Of a stretch of DNA of 64,000 bases, positions 25,693 through 33,760 are shown piece by piece. The notes beneath the pieces were generated by a model. The model had not been told where the DNA came from and made no database searches. It was given only the letters and a program-made list of their open reading frames with translations. The DNA is from Pseudomonas sp. PSE14 (lineage in GTDB: Bacteria; Pseudomonadota; Gammaproteobacteria; Pseudomonadales; Pseudomonadaceae). The stretch is taken from assembly GCF_029203285.1 (NCBI RefSeq), contig NZ_CP115669.1, forward strand, positions 2,046,001-2,110,000. The letters run 5' to 3'. Position 1 is the first letter of the stretch, and the number at the start of each line of letters is the position of its first letter. Both the position numbers and the translations under genes were made by a program.

Positions 25693-25767
25693 TAGGAGCG
25701 AGCTTGCTCGCGAACCGCCCAACGCCGGAGCTGTCGGTGAGTCCGTTCGCGAGCAAGCTCGCTCCTA
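25693..25767. repeat. REP pair (GAGCGAGCTTGCTCGCG type)
   Basis: TAGGAGCGAGCTTGCTCGCG at 25693 and its inverted partner at 25745-25767, separated by 29 bases, between two convergent genes. Confidence 0.85.
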
Positions 25768-25776
25768 CGAAAAGCG

Positions 25777-27093
25777 CTACTGCGGGAATTCGATGACGAA
25801 CCGCGTCCAGCCATCAGCCGACTCGCAACGAATCTCCCCGCCATGAGCCCGCACGATCGACCGGCAGATCGCCAGGCCCAACCCCGCGTGCTCGCCCTGG
25901 CCCTCGCGGCGGGCCGGGTCGGCGCGGTAGAAACGGTCGAACAGCCGCGCCAGGCGTTCCGCGGGAATCTCCTGGCCGGGGTTTTCCACGCTCAGGCGCC
26001 CCGGCCCCAGCCGCACGAGCACAATGCCGCCGTCGGCGGTGAAGCGCAGCGCGTTGTCCAGCAGGTTGGCCAGCACGCGGCGCAGCAGGGCGCGGTCGCC
26101 TTGCACCCGCAGCTCGCCGTTGCGCTCCAGGCGAATCGCCTTTTCCTCCGCCAGCGGTCCGTAGAACTCCAGCAGCTCGTCCACTTCAGCGGCCAGCTCC
26201 AGCGGCTGGCTGTTCGGGGTGAGCAGGCCGTGGTCGGCCTTGGCCAGGAACAGCATGTCGTTGACCATCGCGGTCAGCCGCTCCAGCTCCTCCAGGTTGC
26301 CATGCAGCGCCTCGCGGTAATCCTCCAGGCCGCGTGAGCGCGACAGCACCACCTGGGTCTGGGTCAACAGCCCGGTGAGCGGGGTGCGCAGCTCATGGGC
26401 GATATCGGCGGAAAACGCCGACAAGCGCTGGAAGGCCTCCTCCAGGCGCGCCAGCATGGCATTCAGCTCCGCGGCCAGGCCGCGCAGTTCCTGGGGCATC
26501 TGTTCGGCGTCCAGGCGGGTGGTCAGCGAGTGCGCCGAGACCTTCGCCGCCACCTCGCTCATGCGCCGCAGCGGACGCAGGCTGCTGCGCGCGGCCCAGG
26601 CGCCGAGCAGCGCGGTGGCCAGCGCCGAGAGGCTCATGGTCAGCCAGATCAACTGCTGCATGCGTTGCAGGAAGTGCTGGTGATGAGTGATGTCCAGCAC
26701 CAGGGTCAGTTGGGGGCCGTTCGGCAACTGGGCATCCAGCGGTGCCTGCAACTCGCGGAAGGCGGGCGGACTGCCGGGCGTGACCATCGCCGGCATCTGC
26801 TCGAACCAGGACTGGCCGTCGGCGCCTGCAAGGCGCAGGCCCAGGTCAGGGTGGCGCTCCAGTTCCTGGCGCAGTTGGGCAACGTGCGGCTGCAACTGGG
26901 CGGGGCTGGCGACATCCGTGAGCGTGTCGCGGAAGATCGCCAGCTTGCCGGCCATCACCTGGAGGTCCAGTTCGACGAAGTGCGCCTCGCTGGCGCGGCT
27001 GAAGACGATACCGGCCAGCAGCGAGACGGCGGCGGTGCAGGCGGCGAACAGCAGGCTCAGGCGTGCGCCCAGGGAGAGGCGGGCGCTCAGCAT
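25777..27093 (-). CDS. copS: Copper-responsive sensor histidine kinase CopS
   Basis: 438 aa from ATG 27093 ([16 protein letters not shown]), inside the end of copR. Order: TM1 (about 10-30), periplasmic sensor of about 130 aa, TM2 (about 163-183), HAMP, HisKA with phospho-His ([11 protein letters not shown]), HATPase. The family phosphorylates CopR in response to periplasmic copper. Neighbouring copper-type genes (cupredoxin, ptrA-like) and a CopR-box-like site support the copper assignment rather than another metal. Confidence 0.88.
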   Translation of the reverse strand: MLSARLSLGARLSLLFAACTAAVSLLAGIVFSRASEAHFVELDLQVMAGKLAIFRDTLTDVASPAQLQPHVAQLRQELERHPDLGLRLAGADGQSWFEQMPAMVTPGSPPAFRELQAPLDAQLPNGPQLTLVLDITHHQHFLQRMQQLIWLTMSLSALATALLGAWAARSSLRPLRRMSEVAAKVSAHSLTTRLDAEQMPQELRGLAAELNAMLARLEEAFQRLSAFSADIAHELRTPLTGLLTQTQVVLSRSRGLEDYREALHGNLEELERLTAMVNDMLFLAKADHGLLTPNSQPLELAAEVDELLEFYGPLAEEKAIRLERNGELRVQGDRALLRRVLANLLDNALRFTADGGIVLVRLGPGRLSVENPGQEIPAERLARLFDRFYRADPARREGQGEHAGLGLAICRSIVRAHGGEIRCESADGWTRFVIEFPQ

Positions 27094-27770
27094 GGGTCGC
27101 GTTCTTCCAGCACGTAGCCCATGCCGCGCACGGTGTGGATCAGGCGCTGCGGGAAGTCGTCGTCGACCTTGGCGCGCAGGCGGCGGATGGCGACTTCGAT
27201 GACGTTGGTGTCGCTGTCGAAGTTCATGTCCCATACCTGGGAGGCGATCAGCGACTTGGGCAACACTTCGCCGCTGCGGCGCAGCAGCAGTTCCAGCAGG
27301 GCGAACTCCTTGGCGGTCAGGTCGATGCGCTTGCCGGCGCGCTGCACCCGGCGGCGCAGCAGGTCCAGTTCCAGGTCGGCCAGTTGCAGAGTGGTGTCCT
27401 GCAACTGCTGACCGCCCCGACGCAGCAGGGTACGCACCCGCGCGAGCAGTTCGACGAAGGCGAAGGGTTTCACCAGGTAGTCGTCGGCGCCTTGCTCCAG
27501 GCCGCGCACGCGGTCTTCCACCGCATCGCGCGCGGTGAGGAACAGCACCGGCACCGCGCTGCCGGTCTTGCGCACGGCCTGAAGGATCTGCCAGCCGTCG
27601 CGGCCGGGCAACATCACATCGAGGATCAGCAGGTCATGCTCGCCGGAGAGGGCCAGTTGCAGGCCGTCGTCGCCGTCCGTGCAGAGATCCACGGCGAAAC
27701 CGGCTTCGCTCAGGCCCTGTTGCAGGTATTGGCCGATGCGGGGTTCGTCTTCGACGATCAGGAGTTTCAT
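27087..27770 (-). CDS. copR: Copper-responsive response regulator CopR
   Basis: 227 aa from ATG 27770 ([10 protein letters not shown]); an in-frame ATG at 27785 adds five residues. OmpR/PhoB family: receiver with the acidic pocket and phospho-Asp ([10 protein letters not shown]) and Lys in YLVKPF, then a winged helix ([16 protein letters not shown] ... [11 protein letters not shown]). Expected target is a TGACA-N5-GTNAT type site, one of which stands before the cupredoxin gene. Divergent from the ptrA-like gene and overlaps copS. Confidence 0.9.
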   Translation of the reverse strand: MKLLIVEDEPRIGQYLQQGLSEAGFAVDLCTDGDDGLQLALSGEHDLLILDVMLPGRDGWQILQAVRKTGSAVPVLFLTARDAVEDRVRGLEQGADDYLVKPFAFVELLARVRTLLRRGGQQLQDTTLQLADLELDLLRRRVQRAGKRIDLTAKEFALLELLLRRSGEVLPKSLIASQVWDMNFDSDTNVIEVAIRRLRAKVDDDFPQRLIHTVRGMGYVLEERDPC

Positions 27771-27805
27771 CTCGGGGGTATCCATTCAGGCGCCAGCGGC
27801 GCAGC

Positions 27806-27820
27806 TGTCGATAGGGTAAT
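27806..27820 (+). promoter_or_regulatory. Possible degenerate CopR box
   Basis: TGTCG-N5-GTAAT: the second half fits the CopR consensus TGACA-N5-GTNAT as I recall it, the first half only partly. Lies between divergent copR and the ptrA-like gene. Confidence 0.35.
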
Positions 27821-27887
27821 CACTGGGTCAGCGCACTGACAGCCGGGGCCGCGCAGACTGCCGATACATTCTTCGTGGAGGCCCACC

Positions 27888-28031
27888 ATGCACCTGCTCA
27901 TCGCCACGCTGTTCTCCGTTCTGTTGTTCCCTGCCGCACCGGCGTTGGCCGATGGGGGGACATCACCTTCCAGCGCATGCAGGAGCGTGCCGCCGAAGCC
28001 GGACGTGATGGCTGAAACCTGTTCATCGTGA
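27888..28031 (+). pseudogene. ptrA-like small periplasmic copper-response gene, frame broken in a G6 tract
   Basis: ATG 27888 starts a clear signal peptide (MHLLIATLFSVLLFPAAPALA). The frame as read becomes DGGTSPSSACRSVPP and stops at 28029. Reading one base further after the G6 run (27954-27959) instead gives DGGDITFQRMQERAAEAGRDG and a stop at 28013. That matches the PtrA-type pattern of a signal peptide followed by an acidic EGG/F-R-M segment (family pattern from memory). One extra G would restore it. It is divergent from copR and ends at a strong terminator. Pseudogene, phase-variable gene or sequence error are all possible. Confidence 0.5.
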
Positions 28032-28038
28032 GGTCCTC

Positions 28039-28063
28039 GCCCGCCATCTGGCGGGCTTTTTTT
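28039..28063 (+). terminator. Terminator after ptrA-like gene
   Basis: Perfect 7-bp stem GCCCGCC / GGCGGGC, loop ATCT, T7 tail. Confidence 0.9.
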
Positions 28064-28104
28064 CGTCGCCTTTATAACCCCCTCAGGCGGGACGGGTACG
28101 AAGC

Positions 28105-28119
28105 TGACAGAACTGTAAT
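28105..28119 (+). promoter_or_regulatory. CopR box upstream of cupredoxin gene
   Basis: TGACAGAACTGTAAT fits TGACA-N5-GTNAT exactly (consensus recalled from P. aeruginosa CopR work). 68 bases before the start codon. A further TGACAG follows at 28125. Confidence 0.65.
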
Positions 28120-28186
28120 CTTCCTGACAGCCAGGCGGCAGGCGCGGAGCGCGAGGATGAACAAAACCCAATCGAGGAGTTGTGAT

Positions 28187-28738
28187 ATGTCCCTGCGTCA
28201 TCTGTTCTGTGCTTCCGCCCTGGCCATCGCCGCGAGCTTCAGCCTGCCGGTCCTGGCTGCTGCCGGACATGGCGATGACTTCGGCAAACCGGCCAAGGCC
28301 GCGCAGGCCACCCGCACCGTGGAGATCAAGCTGGGAGATATGTACTTCGAGCCGAACAGCTTCGAGGTCAAGACGGGTGAAACCGTGCGTTTCCTCATCC
28401 ACAACACCGGCAGCCTGCTGCATGAATTCAACCTGGGCAGCGCGGCGATGCACGCCGCCCACCAGAAGGAAATGCAGCAGATGATGGACGCCGGGATGCT
28501 CACGCCCACCGGCATGCAGCACGACATGAGCAAGATGGACCACAGCAAGATGGGCCACGGCAACATGCCGATGGGCCAGATGATGAAGCACGATGACCCC
28601 AACACCGTACTGGTCGAACCGGGCAAGACCGCCGAACTCACCTGGACCTTCAGCAAGGCCACCAGCCTGGAGTTCGCCTGCAACATCCCCGGGCACTACC
28701 AGGCCGGTATGGTCGGCAAGCTGACCGTCAAGCCCTGA
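28187..28738 (+). CDS. Met/His-rich periplasmic cupredoxin
   Basis: 183 aa from ATG 28187 with SD GAGGAG; the longer frame begins in the terminator before it. Signal peptide about residues 1-25. Then a cupredoxin fold with the type-1 copper ligands: His in LIHNTGSLLHEF, then Cys-His-Met in FACNIPGHYQAGM. A Met/His-rich insert (MQHDMSKMDHSKMGHGNM) could bind extra Cu(I). Preceded by a CopR box, so probably copper-induced; a role in periplasmic copper buffering or transfer is inferred. Confidence 0.9.
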   Translation: MSLRHLFCASALAIAASFSLPVLAAAGHGDDFGKPAKAAQATRTVEIKLGDMYFEPNSFEVKTGETVRFLIHNTGSLLHEFNLGSAAMHAAHQKEMQQMMDAGMLTPTGMQHDMSKMDHSKMGHGNMPMGQMMKHDDPNTVLVEPGKTAELTWTFSKATSLEFACNIPGHYQAGMVGKLTVKP

Positions 28739-29028
28739 GGCGGGCGAGCGGGTGCGCCTGTGTGAGGATGGGCTTCTGACGCACTGGTCTCCCAGCGACC
28801 GCTCACGGACTTCGCTCCTGGGCAAACATCTGGATCTGATCCGCTCTTCATAGGACCGAGGGGCGCCCAGTCCTCGCTCGCGAACCGCCCCAACGCTGGA
28901 GCCGCCGGCAAACCCATTCGCGAACAGGGACTTGCACGCCCAGGCGCGTTCGTTCAGGGGCGCTCGCAGGGCATTGCTCTTGTAGGAACAACTGTCTTGT
29001 CCCGGCTGAATCTGTGCCAGGGCTTTCT

Positions 29029-29073
29029 CCCTCACCCCAGCCCTCTCCCCCTGGGAGAGGGCTGGGGTGAGGG
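29029..29073. repeat. 21-bp perfect inverted repeat (CCCTCACCCCAG type)
   Basis: Left arm 29029-29049, right arm 29053-29073, 3-base loop; a known style of pseudomonad intergenic palindrome. A shorter relative lies at 43456-43476. Confidence 0.85.
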
Positions 29074-29097
29074 CCAACCCGAGCGCAGATGCATCTC

Positions 29098-29164
29098 GTA
29101 GGAGCGGACTCCGTCCGCGATAGACCTTGTGCCGGAGCTGATCGCGGACAGAGTCCGCTCCTAC
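29098..29164. repeat. REP-like inverted pair (GTAGGAGCGGACTC type)
   Basis: GTAGGAGCGGACTCCGTCCG at 29098 and its inverted partner ending CGCTCCTAC at 29164, 19 bases between arms. Confidence 0.8.
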
Positions 29165-29296
29165 GGGGGAAATCATCGAACGCTCCGACGGGTGCGGCAT
29201 CCGACTCGTCCGCTGGCTGCTGAAAGGCGAGGCGGATTTGTATACACTCGCCGCCTCGCGTCACCGCCCGCATTGCCGATCCAGCAGGTTCCCCAC

Positions 29297-30127
29297 ATGC
29301 ACCATCCCGCCGAACACTCGCCCCTGGGCAAATCCAGCCAATACGTCTCCACCTACGCGCCGGAACTGCTGTTCCCGATTTCCCGGACCACCAAGTGGGC
29401 CGAGCTGGGCCTGACTGCGCAAACCTTGCCGTACCAGGGCGTGGACATCTGGAACTGCTACGAGCTGTCCTGGCTGACCGCTTCGGGCAAGCCGGTGGTG
29501 GCCATCGGCGAGTTCGCCATTCCTGCGCAATCGCCGAACATCATCGAGTCCAAGTCCTTCAAGCTCTACCTCAACTCGCTGAACCAGACCGCCTTCGACA
29601 GTGCTGAAGCCGTACGCGCGGTGATGGAGCGGGACCTGTCCGCCGCAGCCGGCGCGCCAGTGGGCGTGCGCGTGCGCAGCCTGGACGAGGTGGCGGGCGA
29701 GGGCGTGGCGACGCTCGAAGGCACCTGCATCGACGACCTGGACCTGGCCGTCGACAGCTACGACCATCCGCGCCCGGAGCTGCTGCGCTGCGACGACACC
29801 CGCCGTGTCGACGAAGTGCTCTACAGCCACCTGCTGAAATCCAACTGCCCGGTCACCGGCCAGCCGGACTGGGGCACTCTGGTGGTCGAGTACAGCGGCC
29901 CGGCGCTGGACGCCGCGAGCCTGCTGGCCTACGTGGTTTCCTTCCGCCAGCATCAGGACTTCCACGAGCAGTGCGTGGAGCGCATTTACCTCGACCTGCT
30001 GCGCCTGTTGCAGCCGGCCCACCTGACCGTCTATGCGCGCTATGTGCGCCGCGGCGGACTGGACATCAATCCCTACCGCAGCAGCGCTGCCGTGCAGCCG
30101 GACAACCGCCGGCTGGTTCGCCAGTAA
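29297..30127 (+). CDS. queF: NADPH-dependent 7-cyano-7-deazaguanine reductase QueF
   Basis: 276 aa, the length of the two-domain (YqfB-like long) QueF. Reduces preQ0 to preQ1 in queuosine synthesis. ATG 29297 ([16 protein letters not shown]) follows AGGTT. Visible motifs: the NADPH-binding QueF motif [15 protein letters not shown] and the catalytic Cys in [13 protein letters not shown]. Monocistronic with its own terminator. Confidence 0.96.
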   Translation: MHHPAEHSPLGKSSQYVSTYAPELLFPISRTTKWAELGLTAQTLPYQGVDIWNCYELSWLTASGKPVVAIGEFAIPAQSPNIIESKSFKLYLNSLNQTAFDSAEAVRAVMERDLSAAAGAPVGVRVRSLDEVAGEGVATLEGTCIDDLDLAVDSYDHPRPELLRCDDTRRVDEVLYSHLLKSNCPVTGQPDWGTLVVEYSGPALDAASLLAYVVSFRQHQDFHEQCVERIYLDLLRLLQPAHLTVYARYVRRGGLDINPYRSSAAVQPDNRRLVRQ

Positions 30128-30159
30128 AAATCAGTGGTTCAGTAAAACGCGGATACGAA

Positions 30160-30183
30160 AAACCCGGCCTGCGCCGGGTTTTT
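30160..30183 (+). terminator. Terminator of queF
   Basis: 9-bp stem AAACCCGGC / GCCGGGTTT, loop CTGC, T tail; usable from both sides. Confidence 0.9.
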
Positions 30184-30209
30184 CACATCTGGGCCTGGGG
30201 GTTCAGGGC

Positions 30210-30473
30210 TCAGATGCCCATGTTCGCCAGACTCTGCATGATCGAGCGTAGGGCGCCGGCCAGGGTCGGGTGGCTTGCCTCGAAGCGCTCCACCGCCAGG
30301 TTGATGCTGTCAGTCAGGGTCTCATCGGCCAGCGCCTCTTCGTTGGCCAGCTGCATCTCGATGTCCTTGATCAGTGCCCGTAACGCGGCGCGGTCATCTT
30401 CGGTCAGCGGTGGCTGGCGCTCCAGTTGCTCGCGCAGGGCCTGGAGTTCTTGCTGGAGGCGTTGTGTCGGCAT
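30210..30473 (-). CDS. DUF4404 family small helical protein (87 aa)
   Basis: ATG 30473 (MPTQRLQQELQALREQL) with SD AGAAGGA. Highly acidic, helical, Leu/Glu-rich, no signal peptide. The sequence PLTEDDRAALRALIKDIEMQL and the C-terminal PTLAGALRSIMQSLANMGI are those I associate with DUF4404. Function unknown. In P. aeruginosa it also stands next to queF (from memory). Confidence 0.78.
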   Translation of the reverse strand: MPTQRLQQELQALREQLERQPPLTEDDRAALRALIKDIEMQLANEEALADETLTDSINLAVERFEASHPTLAGALRSIMQSLANMGI

Positions 30474-30549
30474 GGTGGTGTCCTTCTGCGGTGCGTACCC
30501 ATGATGGACCTTGCCGGGTGGAGGAAGGTCCATCGCCATGCCTTTGAGC

Positions 30550-31131
30550 TTAACTCGCCGCGCGCGCCCCTGCCTGATACCGATCAACCCGCAGCAGGCG
30601 TTCGAGCAGTGGGAAGAAGTGTTCCAGCTCCGGGGTACGCATGGACGGGTCCTTGCCCAGGTCGTCCAGACGGCGGAGGGTGATGGCGTCCTGCGCGTAG
30701 GGCGCGCTGATGAAGGCGGTTGCGCCGCGCTCGTCGAAGGCGCCGCCCTGCAGCGCCAGGCTCTGCCGCGAGGCCCAGGACAGGCTGGCGTGATAGGCCG
30801 GGTCCACCGCGCACAGGTAGCGCTTGGCGGCGACGTGCAGGCGCACGGGCTGCCAGACCGACTCGGGGAGCAGTTCGCGCAGCAGGTTGGCGCCGAACTC
30901 TTCGTGGCGCAGGTCCTGGGTTTCCAGCACGGCCGGGTCTTCGTAAAGATGGCCGATGTCGTGGAGCAGGGCGGCGATCACCAGGCTGTCAGCGCAGCCG
31001 GCGCGTTCGGCCAGGGTCGCGCATTGGAGGGCGTGTTCGGCCTGGCTGATGGCCTCGCCGTAGGGCTCCGCGCCGTGGCTGGCGAAGCGCTCGGCCAGTT
31101 CATCGATGAAGCGGTGGCGAGCGTGCTTCAT
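30550..31131 (-). CDS. PhnZ-like HD-domain protein (phosphonate-type oxygenase family)
   Basis: 193 aa. HD fold with a residue set matching the mixed-valent diiron oxygenases PhnZ/MIOX: Tyr24, Glu26, His33 (QAEHALQ), His57-Asp58 (LLHDIGH), His76 (RHEEFG), His99 with Lys103 (LHVAAKRYL) and Asp156. PhnZ oxidatively cleaves 1-hydroxy-2-aminoethylphosphonate; the actual substrate here is not shown. Start ATG 31131 overlaps the end of the PhnX-like gene by 4 bases, so the two are coexpressed. Confidence 0.82.
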   Translation of the reverse strand: MKHARHRFIDELAERFASHGAEPYGEAISQAEHALQCATLAERAGCADSLVIAALLHDIGHLYEDPAVLETQDLRHEEFGANLLRELLPESVWQPVRLHVAAKRYLCAVDPAYHASLSWASRQSLALQGGAFDERGATAFISAPYAQDAITLRRLDDLGKDPSMRTPELEHFFPLLERLLRVDRYQAGARAAS

Positions 31132-31871
31132 GGCTTTTCTCCTTTCAGGCGGCGGCTGGCGATGTCCTGCAGGCAGGAATCCAGCTCGCCCAGGTGATCG
31201 ATGACCGAATGCACACCGAGGCGGTACAGGCCGAGGGTCGCCTGGGCGCGCAGGCGATCGCGCTCCAGGTTCGTCAGGGCGTCCCAGTCGCCCGGTGCAT
31301 GGCCGCACAGCGGACCGCTGGCGGCCAGGCCGATGGTCCACAGCCCGGCATTCAGGCCCGCCTGCAACAGCCGTGGCTGGCCGCTGACCAGCACGCAGCC
31401 GTCCAGGTGCGGGCTGCCCAGCTGCATCAGCGCCTGCCAGCAGGCATCCGGCGCCGGCCATTGGCGGCCGCCGACGTCCAGTCCGGCGGCCAACTGTCCG
31501 TCCAGCGCGGTGGCCAGGTGCAGCGTGGTGGCGCTTGGCAGTTCGTCGAGCCAGGCACAGGGCACGCCCTGCTTGTTCAGCGCCTGCAAGGTATCCAGGG
31601 CGCTGGGAGTGGCTTCGGCGTGGGCCTGGGCGGCTTCGTCCAGGGCGGACTGGAAGCGGCTGCGCTCCTGCCCATCGGCGCTGCGGCCCAGCGCGTGGTT
31701 GAGGGCGTCCTGAGGTGGCAGGGCGAGGGCGTCGGCCAGGCGTTCTGGCGGACAGTCGGGACAGGTGCGCTGCAGGGCGACCGGCAGCGTCCTTGCGCCG
31801 AAGTCCACCAGATCGCCGGACAGTCCGAACAGCAGGGAGGTGAAGCGCGGGAGCTCGGCAGTGGCAGGCAT
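31128..31871 (-). CDS. PhnX-like HAD-fold protein without catalytic residues
   Basis: 247 aa resembling phosphonoacetaldehyde hydrolase-like proteins (LLFGLSGDLVDFGARTL aligns with the D-x-A-G-T-T-V-D-F-G motif). The nucleophile Asp is Gly16, and the C-terminal Mg-binding motif (normally GDT..D) reads LVSGQPRLLQAG. So the usual HAD chemistry is not expected. It could be a regulatory or substrate-binding protein. Operon with the PhnZ-like gene; divergent from a GntR/UTRA regulator. Confidence 0.75.
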   Translation of the reverse strand: MPATAELPRFTSLLFGLSGDLVDFGARTLPVALQRTCPDCPPERLADALALPPQDALNHALGRSADGQERSRFQSALDEAAQAHAEATPSALDTLQALNKQGVPCAWLDELPSATTLHLATALDGQLAAGLDVGGRQWPAPDACWQALMQLGSPHLDGCVLVSGQPRLLQAGLNAGLWTIGLAASGPLCGHAPGDWDALTNLERDRLRAQATLGLYRLGVHSVIDHLGELDSCLQDIASRRLKGEKP

Positions 31872-31890
31872 GGTGGGGTTTTCTGATAAT

Positions 31891-31902
31891 TGGTCTAGGC
31901 CA
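31891..31902. promoter_or_regulatory. Possible GntR/UTRA operator
   Basis: TGGTCTAGGCCA, a 12-bp palindrome with one mismatch, of the GGTCTA-type seen with HutC-family regulators, between the divergent HAD and GntR genes. Confidence 0.45.
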
Positions 31903-31950
31903 GGCTACCGGGCCAATGTGACGGTCCGATGAAGTGGTCGCCGCTGTCGT

Positions 31951-31956
31951 TATAAT
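31951..31956 (+). promoter_or_regulatory. -10 element of GntR/UTRA gene
   Basis: Perfect TATAAT 28 bases before the start codon; no good -35 at 17-18 bases, so it may need an activator or an extended -10. Confidence 0.4.
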
Positions 31957-31983
31957 CGCCGCGCATTTTCTGGAGACAGCCGC

Positions 31984-32700
31984 ATGCCGGTCGAACCCGT
32001 TCCCCATTACCTGCGCATCCGCGACCAGTTGGCCCGGGACGTCGCCGATTCGGCCCTGGGGCCGCGCCTGCCGCCCGAGCGCGAGTTGGCCGAGCGTTTC
32101 GGTTGCACCCGCGTGACCCTGCGCGAGGCGCTGCAGCAGCTGGAAACCGAAGGCGTGCTGTACCGCGAGAATCGCCGTGGCTGGTTCGTATCCCCGCCGC
32201 GGATTCGCTACAACCCGACGCGCGCCACGGGGTTCATGGATTACGTCCAGGCCCAGGGGCGCACGCCGCGCACCGAGGTCTTGTCGGCCGAGCGCTGTTC
32301 CGCCGGCCCTGTGCTGGCTCGGCGGATGGGGTTGGCGGATGACGCCGAGGTGTTCCGGGTCCGCCGTCGCCGCTGGGTCGATGAGCGCCCGGTGATGCTG
32401 GAGGAGATCACGCTCGACGCCAGTTGGTGTCCCGGTCTGCTCGACGAGGCGCTGGACCGGTCGTTGACCCAGGTTCTGCGCGAACGCCTGGGGCTGACGC
32501 TGTCGCGCTGCGAGCTGGCGATGCATCCCACGGCGCTGGTCGAGCCCCAGGCCGTGCCGCTGCAGCTCACGCCCGGCTCGCCAGGCCTGTATGTGGAGCG
32601 CTGCAGCTACGTCGAAGATGGGCGTCTGGTGGAATGGGACCAGGAGTTCTGGCGCTCCGATGCGCTGGAAATTGTCATCGATGCACGCTTTCCGGACTGA
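31984..32700 (+). CDS. GntR-family regulator with UTRA domain (PhnR/PhnF-like)
   Basis: 238 aa: N-terminal winged helix (about 5-72; LPPERELAERFGCTRVTLREALQQLETEGVLYRENRRGWFV) and C-terminal UTRA ligand domain (about 95-235). HutC subfamily. ATG 31984 has GGAGA upstream. Divergent from the PhnX-like/PhnZ-like pair with a palindrome between, so it probably represses that pair and itself in response to a phosphonate- or sugar-phosphate-like ligand. Confidence 0.85.
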   Translation: MPVEPVPHYLRIRDQLARDVADSALGPRLPPERELAERFGCTRVTLREALQQLETEGVLYRENRRGWFVSPPRIRYNPTRATGFMDYVQAQGRTPRTEVLSAERCSAGPVLARRMGLADDAEVFRVRRRRWVDERPVMLEEITLDASWCPGLLDEALDRSLTQVLRERLGLTLSRCELAMHPTALVEPQAVPLQLTPGSPGLYVERCSYVEDGRLVEWDQEFWRSDALEIVIDARFPD

Positions 32701-32737
32701 AGTGGCACTATGCTTTGCCCTGAGAGGTGGCAGATCA

Positions 32738-32773
32738 CCCTCGCGGGAGCCCTGTTTCGAACTCCCGCGAGGG
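32738..32773 (+). terminator. Hairpin after GntR/UTRA gene
   Basis: 12-bp perfect stem CCCTCGCGGGAG / CTCCCGCGAGGG with 12-base loop; T-run is weak (GGCTTCCTGTT). Confidence 0.55.
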
Positions 32774-32805
32774 GCTTCCTGTTCATCAAAACACTCGCAG
32801 ACCTA

Positions 32806-32811
32806 TATAAT
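32806..32811 (+). promoter_or_regulatory. -10 element of mlaA
   Basis: TATAAT at 32806-32811, 61 bases before the start codon; the -35 at 17 bases (TTCATC) is weak. Confidence 0.4.
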
Positions 32812-32871
32812 CCGCCCGCGTAGCGGGCCTGCTCAGGTCGGCCCGGAATGTCATTCACTGGAGAATTACCG

Positions 32872-33576
32872 ATGCGCCCACTAGGCGTCCAAAGGACGAA
32901 ACGCTGCCTCAGCCTGCTCGCTGCTACTTGCCTGGCGACGATTCCTTTCCTGGCCCAGGCCGAGAGCGAGGATGATCCGTGGGAGAGCATCAACCGCCCG
33001 ATCTTCACTTTCAATGACACCCTGGACACCTATGCGCTCAAGCCGCTGGCACAGGGTTACCAGTACGTCACCCCGAACTTCGTCCAGGACGGTGTGCACA
33101 ACTTCTTCAGCAACATCGGCGACGTGAAGAACCTGGTCAACGACCTGCTGCAGCTGAAAGTGCGCGACGCCGGCGTCGACACCAGCCGCCTGCTGTTCAA
33201 CACCACCTTTGGCCTCGCCGGCTTCTTTGACGTCGCTACCCACATGGGCCTGCGCCGCAACGACGAAGACTTCGGCCAGACCCTCGGCCATTACGGCGTG
33301 GGCAGCGGCCCCTACGTGATGCTGCCGCTGCTGGGCCCGAGCACCCTGCGCGATGCGCCGTCGCTGATTCCGGATGCCTACACCGGCCCCTATCCGTACA
33401 TCGACAATGTGCCGGTGCGTAACACCATGCGTGGCGTTGACATCGTCGATACCCGTGCCGACCTGCTGAAGTCCGAGAAGCTGATCAGCGGCGACAAGTA
33501 CAACTTCATCCGCAACGCCTACCTGCAGAACCGCGAGTTCAAGGTCAAGGACGGCCAGGTCGAAGACGACTTCTGA
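32872..33576 (+). CDS. mlaA: MlaA/VacJ, outer-membrane lipid asymmetry protein
   Basis: 234 aa from ATG 32872 with SD GGAG at 8 bases (an ATG at 32848 would be weaker). MlaA removes mislocalised phospholipids from the outer leaflet with the Mla pathway. Family motifs: DPWESINRPIFTFND, NFFSNIGDVKNLVNDLLQLK, NTTFGLAGFFDVAT, GVGSGPYVMLPLLGPSTLRD. The signal peptide (MRPLGVQRTKRCLSLLAATCLATIPFLAQA) ends with an AQA-E site rather than a normal lipobox; the Cys at residue 24 is preceded by AAT, a poor lipobox. So it may not be lipidated, unlike E. coli MlaA. Confidence 0.93.
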   Translation: MRPLGVQRTKRCLSLLAATCLATIPFLAQAESEDDPWESINRPIFTFNDTLDTYALKPLAQGYQYVTPNFVQDGVHNFFSNIGDVKNLVNDLLQLKVRDAGVDTSRLLFNTTFGLAGFFDVATHMGLRRNDEDFGQTLGHYGVGSGPYVMLPLLGPSTLRDAPSLIPDAYTGPYPYIDNVPVRNTMRGVDIVDTRADLLKSEKLISGDKYNFIRNAYLQNREFKVKDGQVEDDF

Positions 33577-33760
33577 TCCGGCCCTTCCGTCCGGCAGGCA
33601 CAGGCCCCCGCGTCCGGCAGACCCGGTCGCGGGCGGCGTCCGCTTGAACCCTCGGGCGGATGGGAGTAGTGTCTGCGCCTTGTCGCACCCGACCCGCGCC
33701 GTTGTTCCCTTGAATGAGCGCCATCACCACTACCTCCGGCGCCGTTTGCCTGGATGACCC

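Larger units (their letters stand above)
28739..29296. other. Repeat-rich intergenic region before queF
   Basis: 558 bases with no gene: decayed REP sequence near 28870-28930, a 21-bp perfect inverted repeat (29029-29073), a GGAGCGGAC-type inverted pair (29098-29164), and the queF promoter region with TTGTATACAC at 29238. Confidence 0.7.

Noticed and set aside
29238..29247. TTGTATACAC before queF as a member of the purine operator set
   Set aside because: Only this one near-match stands near a non-purine gene and it overlaps the place expected for the queF -10 element; chance is more likely.
30550..32526. 658-aa open frame on - covering the PhnZ-like gene and the GntR gene antisense
   Set aside because: Only the last 193 codons are a real protein; the rest is out of frame with the HAD gene and antisense to GntR.
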